DNA of 30,082 nucleotides, taken from NCBI GenBank assembly GCA_964431205.1, contig CAYSIX010000015.1, positions 1 through 30,082 on the forward strand. Reading direction: 5' to 3'. The notes under the pieces were generated by a model. It did not search any database, was not told where the DNA came from, and was given only the letters and a program-made list of their open reading frames with translations. Shown here in pieces: positions 15,326-22,881 of the stretch; within the stretch, counting starts at the first letter, position 1; each line of letters opens with the position of its first letter. The position numbers were made by a program, and so were the translations under genes. The stretch is from CAYSIX01 sp964431205. Its GTDB lineage: Bacteria > Planctomycetota > Phycisphaerae > Phycisphaerales > Phycisphaeraceae.

Positions 15326-17773
15326 GTGAACAGCCGACGCGTCCTGATCGATCACGACCCGTTCCCCGAGTACCCGCAGGGCCTCGACACCCGCGAGTTC
15401 GATCGGGCGTTGTGGCCGGCCAAGTGGATCGGCTGCCCCGACGTCCGACAGACCTCGTTCGTCTGCGCGTATCGCCTGCGGTTTCAGCTTCAGCGATCCG
15501 AGCCGCTACGCCTGCACGTCTCGGCGGATCAACGCTACGAGCTGTTCCTGGACGGCGTGCGCATCGGCCGCGGGCCCGAGCGTGGCGACCCGATGCACTG
15601 GTTCTTTGAGACCTACGAGCTGGACGCCGACGCCGACGAGCATTCGCTCGTGGCGCGGGTCTGGACGCTCGACCCGGACGCGGCGCTGGCGCCGGCGGCG
15701 CAGATGACCCACCGGCACGGGTTCGTGCTCGCCGCGTCGCCGCCCCACACCGAAGCGCTCAGCACCGGCGTGGCCCCGTGGGAGGTCAAGGCGCTCAACG
15801 GCTACGCGTTCACCGCTTCGCCGTTCGCCGGGGCGGGCGCGTTCGTCGGCGGCGAGCAGCACCTCGACGGCGGGCGGTACCCCTGGGGCTGCGAGCGCGG
15901 CGACGGCGACGGCTGGCAGCCGGTGGAGGCGCGGGAACCGGCGCGCGCACGTGTCAGCGGTTGGGGCGACATCGATCGGCCCGTGCTCCGCCCCGCGACC
16001 CTGCCGCCGATGCTTGACCAACGCCGCACCGTCGGTCGCGTCCGCCACGTCGCGGCGCTGCCCGACGCCATCGACCCGCAGACGCCGACCGAGTTGAGTG
16101 TCGATCCGACGCATCACCGGCCCGATGAGGTGAACGCGTGGCAGCGACTGGTCAGCGACCGGGGCCCGCACACCGTCCCGCCACGCACCGCTCGGTTCGT
16201 GCTCATCGACCTCGACGACTACTGCTGCGGATACCCGGAGCTCGTGGTCAGCGGCGGCGCGGGCGCGCGGCTCCGCTGGCTCTGGGCCGAGTCCCTGTAC
16301 GAGCGCGAGGTCAGCGAGCGCCGCATCGGGGCGAGCACCCGCCACAAGGGCAACCGCGACGAGGTCCACGGCAAGGCGTTCATCGGCCGGGGCGACACGT
16401 TCGAGCCCGACGGAGGGGCCTCGCGAACGTTTCAGACGCTGTGGTGGCGATGCGGGCGGTACGTCGCGCTGCGCGTCGAGACGTCCGACGATCCGCTGAC
16501 CATCGAAGCTCTGACCGTGTTCGAGACACGCTACCCGCTCAAGATGGAAGGGGCGGTCGAGCTGAGCGAGCGGCGATTCAACACCGCCGTCCCGATCATG
16601 TGGCGAACGCTGCAGATGTGCGCTCACGAGACGTACATGGACTGCCCGTATTACGAGCAGCTGATGTACACCGGTGACACCCGGCTCGAGGCCCTGGTGA
16701 CGTACCTGTGCACGTCGGACGACCGCCTGCCGCGCAAGGCGGTCGAGCTGTTCGGGGCATCGCAATCGTTCCATGGCCTGACGCAGGCGCGGTATCCATC
16801 GCACAATCCGCAGGTGATCCCGCAGTTCTCGCTGTTCTGGGTGGGGATGGTGTACGACTTCGCGCTGTGGCGGGGTGATCGAGCGTTTGTGGGAAGGCAG
16901 ATGCCGCGGGTGCGGGCGGTGCTGGAGTCGTTCATCGGGCACCTCGACGGCGAGGGGTTGCTGCGCTGGCCGGAGGGATGGAACTGGGTGGACTGGGTGC
17001 CACGGTGGCACGCCGGTCACCCGCCGCGCGACGACTCGCCGTACAGCGGGATCAACCAGTGGCAGTTCCTGATGATCGCGGGGCAGGCGGCGGAGCTGGA
17101 GCGATGGGTCGGCGAACCCGTGTTCGCCCAGCGGCTCGAGCGCGTGCGCCGGGCCTTGGCCCGCCGCGTGGTCGAAGCCTTTTGGGACGATCGCCGCGGT
17201 CTGTTCGCCGACACCCCCTCCCGCGACACCTTCTCCGAACACGCCCAGTGCTACGCCCTGCTCAGCGGTCTGGTCGATGACGATCGCCGCGCTCGCGTCG
17301 GCCAGGGCCTGCTCCACGACCCCGACCTGGCGCGGATGACCATCTACGCGCGACACTATCTCTTCGAGACCTTCGGAGTGCTGGACCAGCCCGACGCGAT
17401 CCTCGATCGGCTCGACCTCTGGTACAACCTCGAGCCGATGGGCCTGAAGACCACCATCGAGTCGCCCGAGCCGGCGCGCAGCGATTGTCACGCCTGGGGC
17501 GCCCACCCGATTTACCACGCCCTGGCGACGCTGCTGGGTATCCGGCCGGGCGGGCTCGGATTCGAGACCGTGGGCATCGAGCCACGCCTCGGCGCGATCG
17601 ACGCGGCACGCGGCACGCTGTGCACCCCGCACGGCCCGATGCACGTCGACGCACAACGCGACGGTGACGCCCTGACCCTCAGCGTCGAGCTGCCCGGACC
17701 GCTTCACGGCGAAGCGGTCTGGCGCGGGGTCGCCCAGCCGCTGCGGCCCGGTCGGCAGTCGCTGCGGTGGTGA
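15326..17773 (+). CDS. GH78-like alpha-L-rhamnosidase family protein
   Basis: The 815-residue product has the layout of family GH78: an N-terminal beta-sandwich with FRLQL-type strands and VSADQRYELFLDGVRIGRGPER (about 65-90), further beta domains, then an (alpha/alpha)6 barrel. The barrel contains ETYMDCPYYEQLMYTGDTR (Asp439 and Glu444), which sits at the place of the DCPxRDERxGWTGD catalytic region of rhamnosidases, and WPEGWNWVDWVPRW. A C-terminal beta domain ends with LSVELPGPLHGEAVW. The motif differs from classical rhamnosidases, so another sugar specificity is possible. The start is GTG 15326; I see no strong ribosome site before it. No signal peptide is present. It follows the sulfatase by 55 bases on the same strand and probably acts on the same glycan after desulfation. 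Confidence 0.78.
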   Translation: MNSRRVLIDHDPFPEYPQGLDTREFDRALWPAKWIGCPDVRQTSFVCAYRLRFQLQRSEPLRLHVSADQRYELFLDGVRIGRGPERGDPMHWFFETYELDADADEHSLVARVWTLDPDAALAPAAQMTHRHGFVLAASPPHTEALSTGVAPWEVKALNGYAFTASPFAGAGAFVGGEQHLDGGRYPWGCERGDGDGWQPVEAREPARARVSGWGDIDRPVLRPATLPPMLDQRRTVGRVRHVAALPDAIDPQTPTELSVDPTHHRPDEVNAWQRLVSDRGPHTVPPRTARFVLIDLDDYCCGYPELVVSGGAGARLRWLWAESLYEREVSERRIGASTRHKGNRDEVHGKAFIGRGDTFEPDGGASRTFQTLWWRCGRYVALRVETSDDPLTIEALTVFETRYPLKMEGAVELSERRFNTAVPIMWRTLQMCAHETYMDCPYYEQLMYTGDTRLEALVTYLCTSDDRLPRKAVELFGASQSFHGLTQARYPSHNPQVIPQFSLFWVGMVYDFALWRGDRAFVGRQMPRVRAVLESFIGHLDGEGLLRWPEGWNWVDWVPRWHAGHPPRDDSPYSGINQWQFLMIAGQAAELERWVGEPVFAQRLERVRRALARRVVEAFWDDRRGLFADTPSRDTFSEHAQCYALLSGLVDDDRRARVGQGLLHDPDLARMTIYARHYLFETFGVLDQPDAILDRLDLWYNLEPMGLKTTIESPEPARSDCHAWGAHPIYHALATLLGIRPGGLGFETVGIEPRLGAIDAARGTLCTPHGPMHVDAQRDGDALTLSVELPGPLHGEAVWRGVAQPLRPGRQSLRW

Positions 17774-17816
17774 TGATGGGCCTGCGGGCGTCGCAGCCGC
17801 GCCTCGATGGCCTGCC

Positions 17817-17822
17817 TATGGT
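17817..17822 (+). promoter_or_regulatory. possible -10 box of the SOUL gene
   Basis: TATGGT (four of six matches) ends six bases before ATG 17829, so transcription would start at the ATG. No ribosome site is seen. The match is weak but the spacing repeats that of stronger cases in this window. Confidence 0.3.
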
Positions 17823-17828
17823 TTTGGC

Positions 17829-18518
17829 ATGAAGGCGAGGTTGCTGGTCACGGGGCTGATCGCGATCGTGGTGCTGGGTTGCGCGTCGGCCGGGGTGGAC
17901 CGTCCGCGTGGGGGCGTGGCGTCGGTCGACGCCGCGGCCGATGAGCGGGAGGAGGAGGACCGCGTGTTTCTGATCCGTGAGGCGGCGGTGCCGGAGGGTT
18001 GGCCTTCGCCGACGCCCGTGGGTGAGGTGCGCCTCAAGCAGTACCCGGCTTATCGTGCGGCGGTGGTGCACGCGTCCGACGTGGAACGGGCGGGGATGGA
18101 CGGGATGTTCGACGAGCTGTTCCGTCACATCAAGCGGAACGAGATCAAGATGACGGCGCCGGTGGAGATGACGCTGGGCGGCGGCGAGTCGGAGGCGACG
18201 CCGAGGCGGATGGCGTTCATGTATCGCGAGCGGACGCTGGGCGAGCGCGGGCGGGACGGCGTCGTGGAGGTGGTGGACGTGCCCGAGCAGCGGGTGGTGA
18301 GCGTGGGGGTGCGGGGCCGGTACGACGAGCAGCGGTTCCGCGAGGCGATGGAGCGGATCGAGGCGTGGCTGGCCGAGCACGCGGAGGCGTGGCGGGCGGC
18401 GGGCCCGCCGCGGTGCCTCGGTTACAACAGCCCGTTCGTGCCGTGGTTACTGCGCTACGGCGAGGTGCAGGTCCCGGTGGAACCGGTCAAACCGGACGAA
18501 CCCGTGGGTGGGGAATGA
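17829..18518 (+). CDS. SOUL-family haem-binding lipoprotein
   Basis: The 229-residue protein starts with a lipoprotein signal: MKAR, a hydrophobic core, and the lipobox VVLGC with Cys18 as the lipidation site. The mature part, after an acidic linker (DEREEEDR), is a SOUL domain: VRLKQYPAYRAAVV, MFDELFRHIKRNEIKMTAPVEMTL, RMAFMYRER, VVSVGVRGRYDEQRFREAMERIEAWL and GYNSPFVPWLLRYGEVQV. The KMTAPV and NSPF...LR.gEV motifs are characteristic. SOUL proteins bind haem or other porphyrins, but the residues involved vary and their role in bacteria is not settled. It would be anchored to a membrane facing the periplasm. It is convergent with secDF and has no functional link to the preceding rhamnosidase gene that I can see. 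Confidence 0.88.
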   Translation: MKARLLVTGLIAIVVLGCASAGVDRPRGGVASVDAAADEREEEDRVFLIREAAVPEGWPSPTPVGEVRLKQYPAYRAAVVHASDVERAGMDGMFDELFRHIKRNEIKMTAPVEMTLGGGESEATPRRMAFMYRERTLGERGRDGVVEVVDVPEQRVVSVGVRGRYDEQRFREAMERIEAWLAEHAEAWRAAGPPRCLGYNSPFVPWLLRYGEVQVPVEPVKPDEPVGGE

Positions 18519-18568
18519 CCGGGACGTGGGATAACCGAAACTCCGTGCTGCGATGAGAATTCATCGGC

Positions 18569-18584
18569 CGCGGCGATGGCCGCG
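18569..18584. terminator. hairpin between convergent SOUL and secDF genes
   Basis: CGCGGC and GCCGCG form a perfect six-pair stem around a GATG loop, midway in the 95-base gap between two gene ends. No T-run follows on either strand, so intrinsic termination is only possible, not shown. Confidence 0.35.
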
Positions 18585-18613
18585 TGTCTGGGCAACCGAG
18601 CGCGGGGATCGGC

Positions 18614-21600
18614 TCAAGCGGCCGGGGCGGGCGCGGGCTTGGCGGCGGTATCGCGGGCGGCGGCCCGCTGCTGAGCGATGCGGGCGCCGATGAGCAGCAG
18701 CGGTGCGGCGACGGCGATCGAGCTGTACGTGCCGATGAACACGCCCATGAGCATGGCGTAGGCGAAGCCGTGCACGCCCGCGCCGCCGAAGACGTACAGG
18801 ACCAGGATGGCCAGCATCGTCGTGCCGGAGGTCAGCAGGGAACGGCTGATGGTCTGATTGATCGAGTCGTTGATGATGCCGGGGGTGGCGTAGGAGAGCC
18901 GGCCGCGGTTCTCGCGGATTCGGTCGAAGACGACGATGGTGTCGTTGAGCGAGTAGCCGACGAGGGTGAGCAGCGCGGCCACGGTGGCGAGGTTGATCTT
19001 GAACGGGTCGATCAGGAGGAACTGACCGAGGGCGTTGTCGTAGATCCAGGCGCTGATGCCGATGAAGCCCAGGACGATGAGCACGTCGTGGACGAGGGCG
19101 GCGATGGCGGCCAGGCCGTAGCGCAGGCTGCCGAAGCGGAACCAGATGTAGGCGACGACGGCGAGCATGGAGAGGGTCAGGGCGGCGATGGCCTGCTGGC
19201 GCATGGTGCCGGAGACCTGGCTGGAGAAGCTGGCGACGCTGTCGAGGCTGGTGTCGCGTTGGAGGGCGTCGCGGACGAGGTTCCACTCGGTGGCGGCCAG
19301 GCCGGTCGGGTCGTCGAAGCCGGCGAAGCTGTCGGCGTAGTTGGTGTACTGATCGCGGACGACGACGACGGCGGAGCGATAGGTGGGGGTGCCGCGGTCG
19401 TCGGCGCCGGCGAGGTCGAGGCCGATGACGCTGAACGGCCGATACCCAAGCTGTTCGTAGGCCGGCTGGCGGCGCATGCGCGTGATGCGCTGCTCGAGGT
19501 CGGCCAGCGTGGTGGGCGGAGACAGGTCTTCGAGGACGATGGCGACCCCGCCGAGGTACTCGGCCACGTCGCTGCGGACGTCGGGGCGGTTGATGTTCTG
19601 GCCGAGGTTGGCGGCTCGGATGGGGCAGACGGCCATGGAGGCGTTGACGTCGGGCTCGTCCTGGCCGCGGAAGCTGATCGGCCGCGAGGTGTCCAGCACG
19701 TCGGAGAACGTGGCCTTGACCACGTCGCTGACGGCCTGGGCGTCGGTGATGAGCGTGGCGATGCTGAACGCCGACGCCTCCGTGCCGACGACCACCCCCT
19801 CGGTGACGACGGCCGCGTCACGCAGGAGCTGGAAGTCGACCGGCTCGGTGGGCAGGTCGCCGACGCTCTTGCCCTCGGCCTCGAGGCGCTCGGCGTCGGC
19901 GCGCGCCTGCTCGACGCGTCGCTCGGCGTCGGCGAAGACCGGGCGCAGACGCTCGTACAGGTCCCGCTGCGACTCGGGCAAATCCGTCGGGTCGAACGCG
20001 GGCATCCGGGCGTCGGCGGCGAGGTCGGCCACGTCCGCCAGGCGCTGACGCACCTGCCCGATCGACATCGTCTCGCCCTCACGCAGCGTGAAGCTCACCT
20101 GCGTGCCGGCGCGGAACTCGATGTCCAGCATGTCCTTGCCGCGGGCGAACACGACCGAGGCGCCCACGACCATCAGCATCGCGCTGAAGGCGAAGAACGC
20201 GTGCCGCTTGGCCAGCCAGTCGATGTTCGGCGACAGCAGCCGCCGCAGGCCCGGGATCAGGATGGGCAGCATCGGCAGCGACGTGGGCTTGGTGTACGTC
20301 AGCCACATCTCGAAGATCACGCGGGTGCAGAACAGCGCGGTGAACAGCGTGGCGAGGATGCCGACCATCAGCGTCGTGGCGAAGCCCTTGATCTCGGCCG
20401 TGGCGGTGTAGAACAGGACCACGCAGGTGATGAACGTGGTGATGTTCGCGTCGAGGATGGTCGACAGCGCCTTCTCGTACCCGAGGCGGACGGCGGTGCG
20501 CAGGTCGGCCTTGCGTTCGATCTCCTCGCGGAGCCGCTCGAAGATCAGCACGTTGGCGTCCACGGCCATGCCGATGGTCAGCACGATGCCGGCGATGCCC
20601 GGGAGGGTGAACGTCGCCTCGAACAGCGACATGATCCCGAGGATGATCACCATGTTGGCCAGCAGCGCGAAGTCGGCGACGAGCCCGGCGCCCAGGTAGT
20701 ACAAGGCCATGAAGATGGCGACGGCGATCAGCGAGTAGACGGCGGCCTTGAGCCCGGCGCGCAGGTTGTCCTGCCCGAGCTGGGGCCCGGTGGTCTTGAT
20801 GCTGATCGGGCGGTCGCCCAGCTCGGCCTCGGTGGAGCCGGCCTTGAGCGTCCGCAGCAGGTAGTCCACCTCCTGACGGGAGAAGTTGCCGCTGATCTGG
20901 CCATACCCGCGGATCTGCGAGTTGAGGTTGGGCGCCGAGATCACCTGGTTGTCCAGGAGGATGGCCATGGGCCTGTTGACGTTGGGCCCGGTGATTTGGC
21001 CCATGCGCGACCCGCCGAGCGCGTCGAGCTCGAAGTTGATCGCCGTGCGGCCGAGGCTGTCGGCCCCGAGCGTGGCGCGGGTCAGCTCCCAGTCCTGATC
21101 GCGGGTCATGGCCATGTCCGGCGTGTTGGCCAGCAGCAGGTAGTAGCTGCCGCCGTACGCCCGGCCGATCAGCCCGCGCTGCGCGAAGAACGCCGTCGCG
21201 TCCTGCTCGACCGCCTCGAGCTGCGACGGCGAGTCGGCGAACTGGCGGATGTCATCGACCTCGAACCACCGCCACGGCTTGCCGCGCCCGGCCCGCGGGC
21301 CGTCCTCCTCCAACTGCTGGATGTATTCCTCGACGTCCAGGCCCGTCGCGTCCGGCGTCGCCGCGATCCGGAACTCCAGCACACCCGAGCCCTGCAGCAG
21401 CGCGATCAGGTCGTTCGGATCGTCGAGCTGCCCCTTGACCCCCTCGTAGGCGGCGTACGCCTCGGCCACGGCGTCGATCTCGTCCGCCCGGCTCGGGTGC
21501 TCCTGCTTGAGCTTCGCCAGCGCCTCGCCACGCGGCGACGGGGCGCTCGGCGTCCGCCCCGCCCGCGGCAGCTCCAGGACCCGCTGCAGGTCGTCCGGGT

Positions 21601-22294
21601 CCACGTTCGCACGCAAGACCTCGGCCTCGGCCTGCTCGTACGCGCGCTTCGCGTCCAGATACGCCCTCGCCTCGGCCTGAACCCGTCGCTCCAGCTCCCG
21701 CTGCCGCAGCGCCGCGGCGTCCTTCTCATCGTCGCTGGCCGAATCCGGCAGAGCCTCACGGGCCTCTCTCGCCGCGCGGTACTCGTCCTCGATCTGGCGG
21801 TAGGTCTCGGTCGTCTCGACCAGCCGGTCGTGCGCCGCGGCCAGGTCGGTCAGCGCGGCGCGCAGCTCGTCGTCCTCGCCGGCGATGGTGCGAAGCTGCT
21901 GCTCGCGTGCCTCGGGGTCCAGGCGCAGGGCCGCCTCGAGCTGGCGACGTGAGATGTTGCCGTCGATCAGGGCCTGGCGGGCGTCGAGGTACGCCTGGCG
22001 GAGCTGCTTGGTCTTTTCGCCGGCCAGGGCCATCTGGATCTCGATGCGGTTGCCCGCGACCTGACGCCAGACCAGCCCGCGCGTGCCCTGCGGATCGACG
22101 CGGTCGCGCAGCACGTTGATCAGGTCGTCGATCACGCGCTCGGCGTTGGCCTCCTCGGGCACTTTGACGTCGTAGATCAGCGTCGTGCCGCCGGCCAGGT
22201 CCAGCCCCGGCCTCAATCCCTTGTACCGGACCATCAACGCGCAGCCGATCAGCACCAGCACGATCAGCAGCGGCTTCCACAGCGGGTATTTCAT
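18614..22294 (-). CDS. secDF: protein translocase SecD-SecF fusion with coiled-coil insertions
   Basis: SecDF uses the proton gradient to pull exported proteins through SecYEG. The 1226-residue protein joins both halves. The SecD half has GLRPGLDLAGGTTLIYDV, SGVLEFRIA, ILLDNQVISAPNLNSQIRG, AGSTEAELG and, in the membrane part, GMAVDANVLIFERLREE near residue 575. The SecF half begins near 690 (NIDWLAKRHAFFAFSAM) and has MLDIEFRAGTQVSFTL and GYSLNDTIVVFDRIREN near 1113. Bacillus-type SecDF is about 740 residues. The surplus lies in two charged regions: about residues 100-270, rich in Glu, Ala and Arg and likely coiled coil, and about 745-815 in the SecF periplasmic loop. Both fall in the exported loops. 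The gene follows yajC by 71 bases and probably belongs to the tgt-yajC-secDF operon. Confidence 0.95.
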   Translation of the reverse strand: MKYPLWKPLLIVLVLIGCALMVRYKGLRPGLDLAGGTTLIYDVKVPEEANAERVIDDLINVLRDRVDPQGTRGLVWRQVAGNRIEIQMALAGEKTKQLRQAYLDARQALIDGNISRRQLEAALRLDPEAREQQLRTIAGEDDELRAALTDLAAAHDRLVETTETYRQIEDEYRAAREAREALPDSASDDEKDAAALRQRELERRVQAEARAYLDAKRAYEQAEAEVLRANVDPDDLQRVLELPRAGRTPSAPSPRGEALAKLKQEHPSRADEIDAVAEAYAAYEGVKGQLDDPNDLIALLQGSGVLEFRIAATPDATGLDVEEYIQQLEEDGPRAGRGKPWRWFEVDDIRQFADSPSQLEAVEQDATAFFAQRGLIGRAYGGSYYLLLANTPDMAMTRDQDWELTRATLGADSLGRTAINFELDALGGSRMGQITGPNVNRPMAILLDNQVISAPNLNSQIRGYGQISGNFSRQEVDYLLRTLKAGSTEAELGDRPISIKTTGPQLGQDNLRAGLKAAVYSLIAVAIFMALYYLGAGLVADFALLANMVIILGIMSLFEATFTLPGIAGIVLTIGMAVDANVLIFERLREEIERKADLRTAVRLGYEKALSTILDANITTFITCVVLFYTATAEIKGFATTLMVGILATLFTALFCTRVIFEMWLTYTKPTSLPMLPILIPGLRRLLSPNIDWLAKRHAFFAFSAMLMVVGASVVFARGKDMLDIEFRAGTQVSFTLREGETMSIGQVRQRLADVADLAADARMPAFDPTDLPESQRDLYERLRPVFADAERRVEQARADAERLEAEGKSVGDLPTEPVDFQLLRDAAVVTEGVVVGTEASAFSIATLITDAQAVSDVVKATFSDVLDTSRPISFRGQDEPDVNASMAVCPIRAANLGQNINRPDVRSDVAEYLGGVAIVLEDLSPPTTLADLEQRITRMRRQPAYEQLGYRPFSVIGLDLAGADDRGTPTYRSAVVVVRDQYTNYADSFAGFDDPTGLAATEWNLVRDALQRDTSLDSVASFSSQVSGTMRQQAIAALTLSMLAVVAYIWFRFGSLRYGLAAIAALVHDVLIVLGFIGISAWIYDNALGQFLLIDPFKINLATVAALLTLVGYSLNDTIVVFDRIRENRGRLSYATPGIINDSINQTISRSLLTSGTTMLAILVLYVFGGAGVHGFAYAMLMGVFIGTYSSIAVAAPLLLIGARIAQQRAAARDTAAKPAPAPAA

Positions 22295-22365
22295 AGCGCC
22301 TGTCCGACCTTGTTCTTCTGGGGGCGATCACCCGGGCCCGCGTGCCGCCGGCCCTCACCCGGTCT

Positions 22366-22821
22366 CTAGCCGTCGCTCTTATCGTCGAGCACCGCCTGGA
22401 CGGCCTGTCGGGCCAGCCGCAGCCGGGTGTTCGCGTTCTCGTCCACCTTCACTACCACTTCCTGGTCCCGCACGTCCACGATCGTGCCCAGGATCCCGCC
22501 GATCGTCTGGACCTTGTCGCCCTTCTTCAGCGACGAGAGCATCGCCTCTTTTCGCTTGCGCTCCTTGCGCTGCCCGCTCATCGAGAAAACGATGAACACC
22601 AGCATGATCACGGCGAGCAGGATGAGGAAGCCGGCGTCGCCGAAGCCGCCCGGCTGCTGTGCGCCGCCGGGGCCCTGCGTCGCCCCGCCGGGCGCCTGCT
22701 CGCCCGCCTCGCCCTCGCTCGGCGCTGGCTGGGGGATGATCGGACGGTCGGCGTCGCCCTCGCCCGTCTGTCCCAGCACGAGCACCGGCATCGGCCACGT
22801 CATCGTCTGCATCTGTGCCAT
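22366..22821 (-). CDS. yajC: preprotein translocase subunit YajC
   Basis: YajC is a small inner-membrane partner of SecDF. The 151-residue product has one membrane segment (FLILLAVIMLVFIVFS, about residues 65-80), then the family core QRKERKRKEAMLSSLKKGDKVQTIGGILGTIVDV and EVVVKVDENANTRLRLARQAV. Before the membrane segment lies an unusual Gly/Pro/Gln-rich stretch of about 60 residues, whereas E. coli YajC (110 residues) has a short N-terminus. Several in-frame ATG codons in the first 11 residues make the exact start uncertain, but all keep the linker. It lies 58 bases after tgt and 71 before secDF, the classical order of these three genes. Confidence 0.93.
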   Translation of the reverse strand: MAQMQTMTWPMPVLVLGQTGEGDADRPIIPQPAPSEGEAGEQAPGGATQGPGGAQQPGGFGDAGFLILLAVIMLVFIVFSMSGQRKERKRKEAMLSSLKKGDKVQTIGGILGTIVDVRDQEVVVKVDENANTRLRLARQAVQAVLDDKSDG

Positions 22822-22864
22822 CGGCTATCCAGCCCCTGATCCCGAGCGCGGCGGCCGACCCGCC

Positions 22865-22881
22865 GAGGCCTCCGGGGCCTC
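22865..22881. terminator. hairpin overlapping the tgt stop codon
   Basis: GAGGCC and GGCCTC form a six-pair stem around five bases, overlapping the last codons of tgt. It may act as an attenuator or mRNA end inside the operon; with no T-run, and yajC only 58 bases away, the role is uncertain. Confidence 0.2.

Noticed and set aside
18584..21952. Open frame of about 1120 codons on the plus strand opposite secDF
   Set aside because: The minus strand encodes clear SecD and SecF motifs over the whole length; the plus-strand product is a Gly/Asp/Arg-rich shadow without domains.
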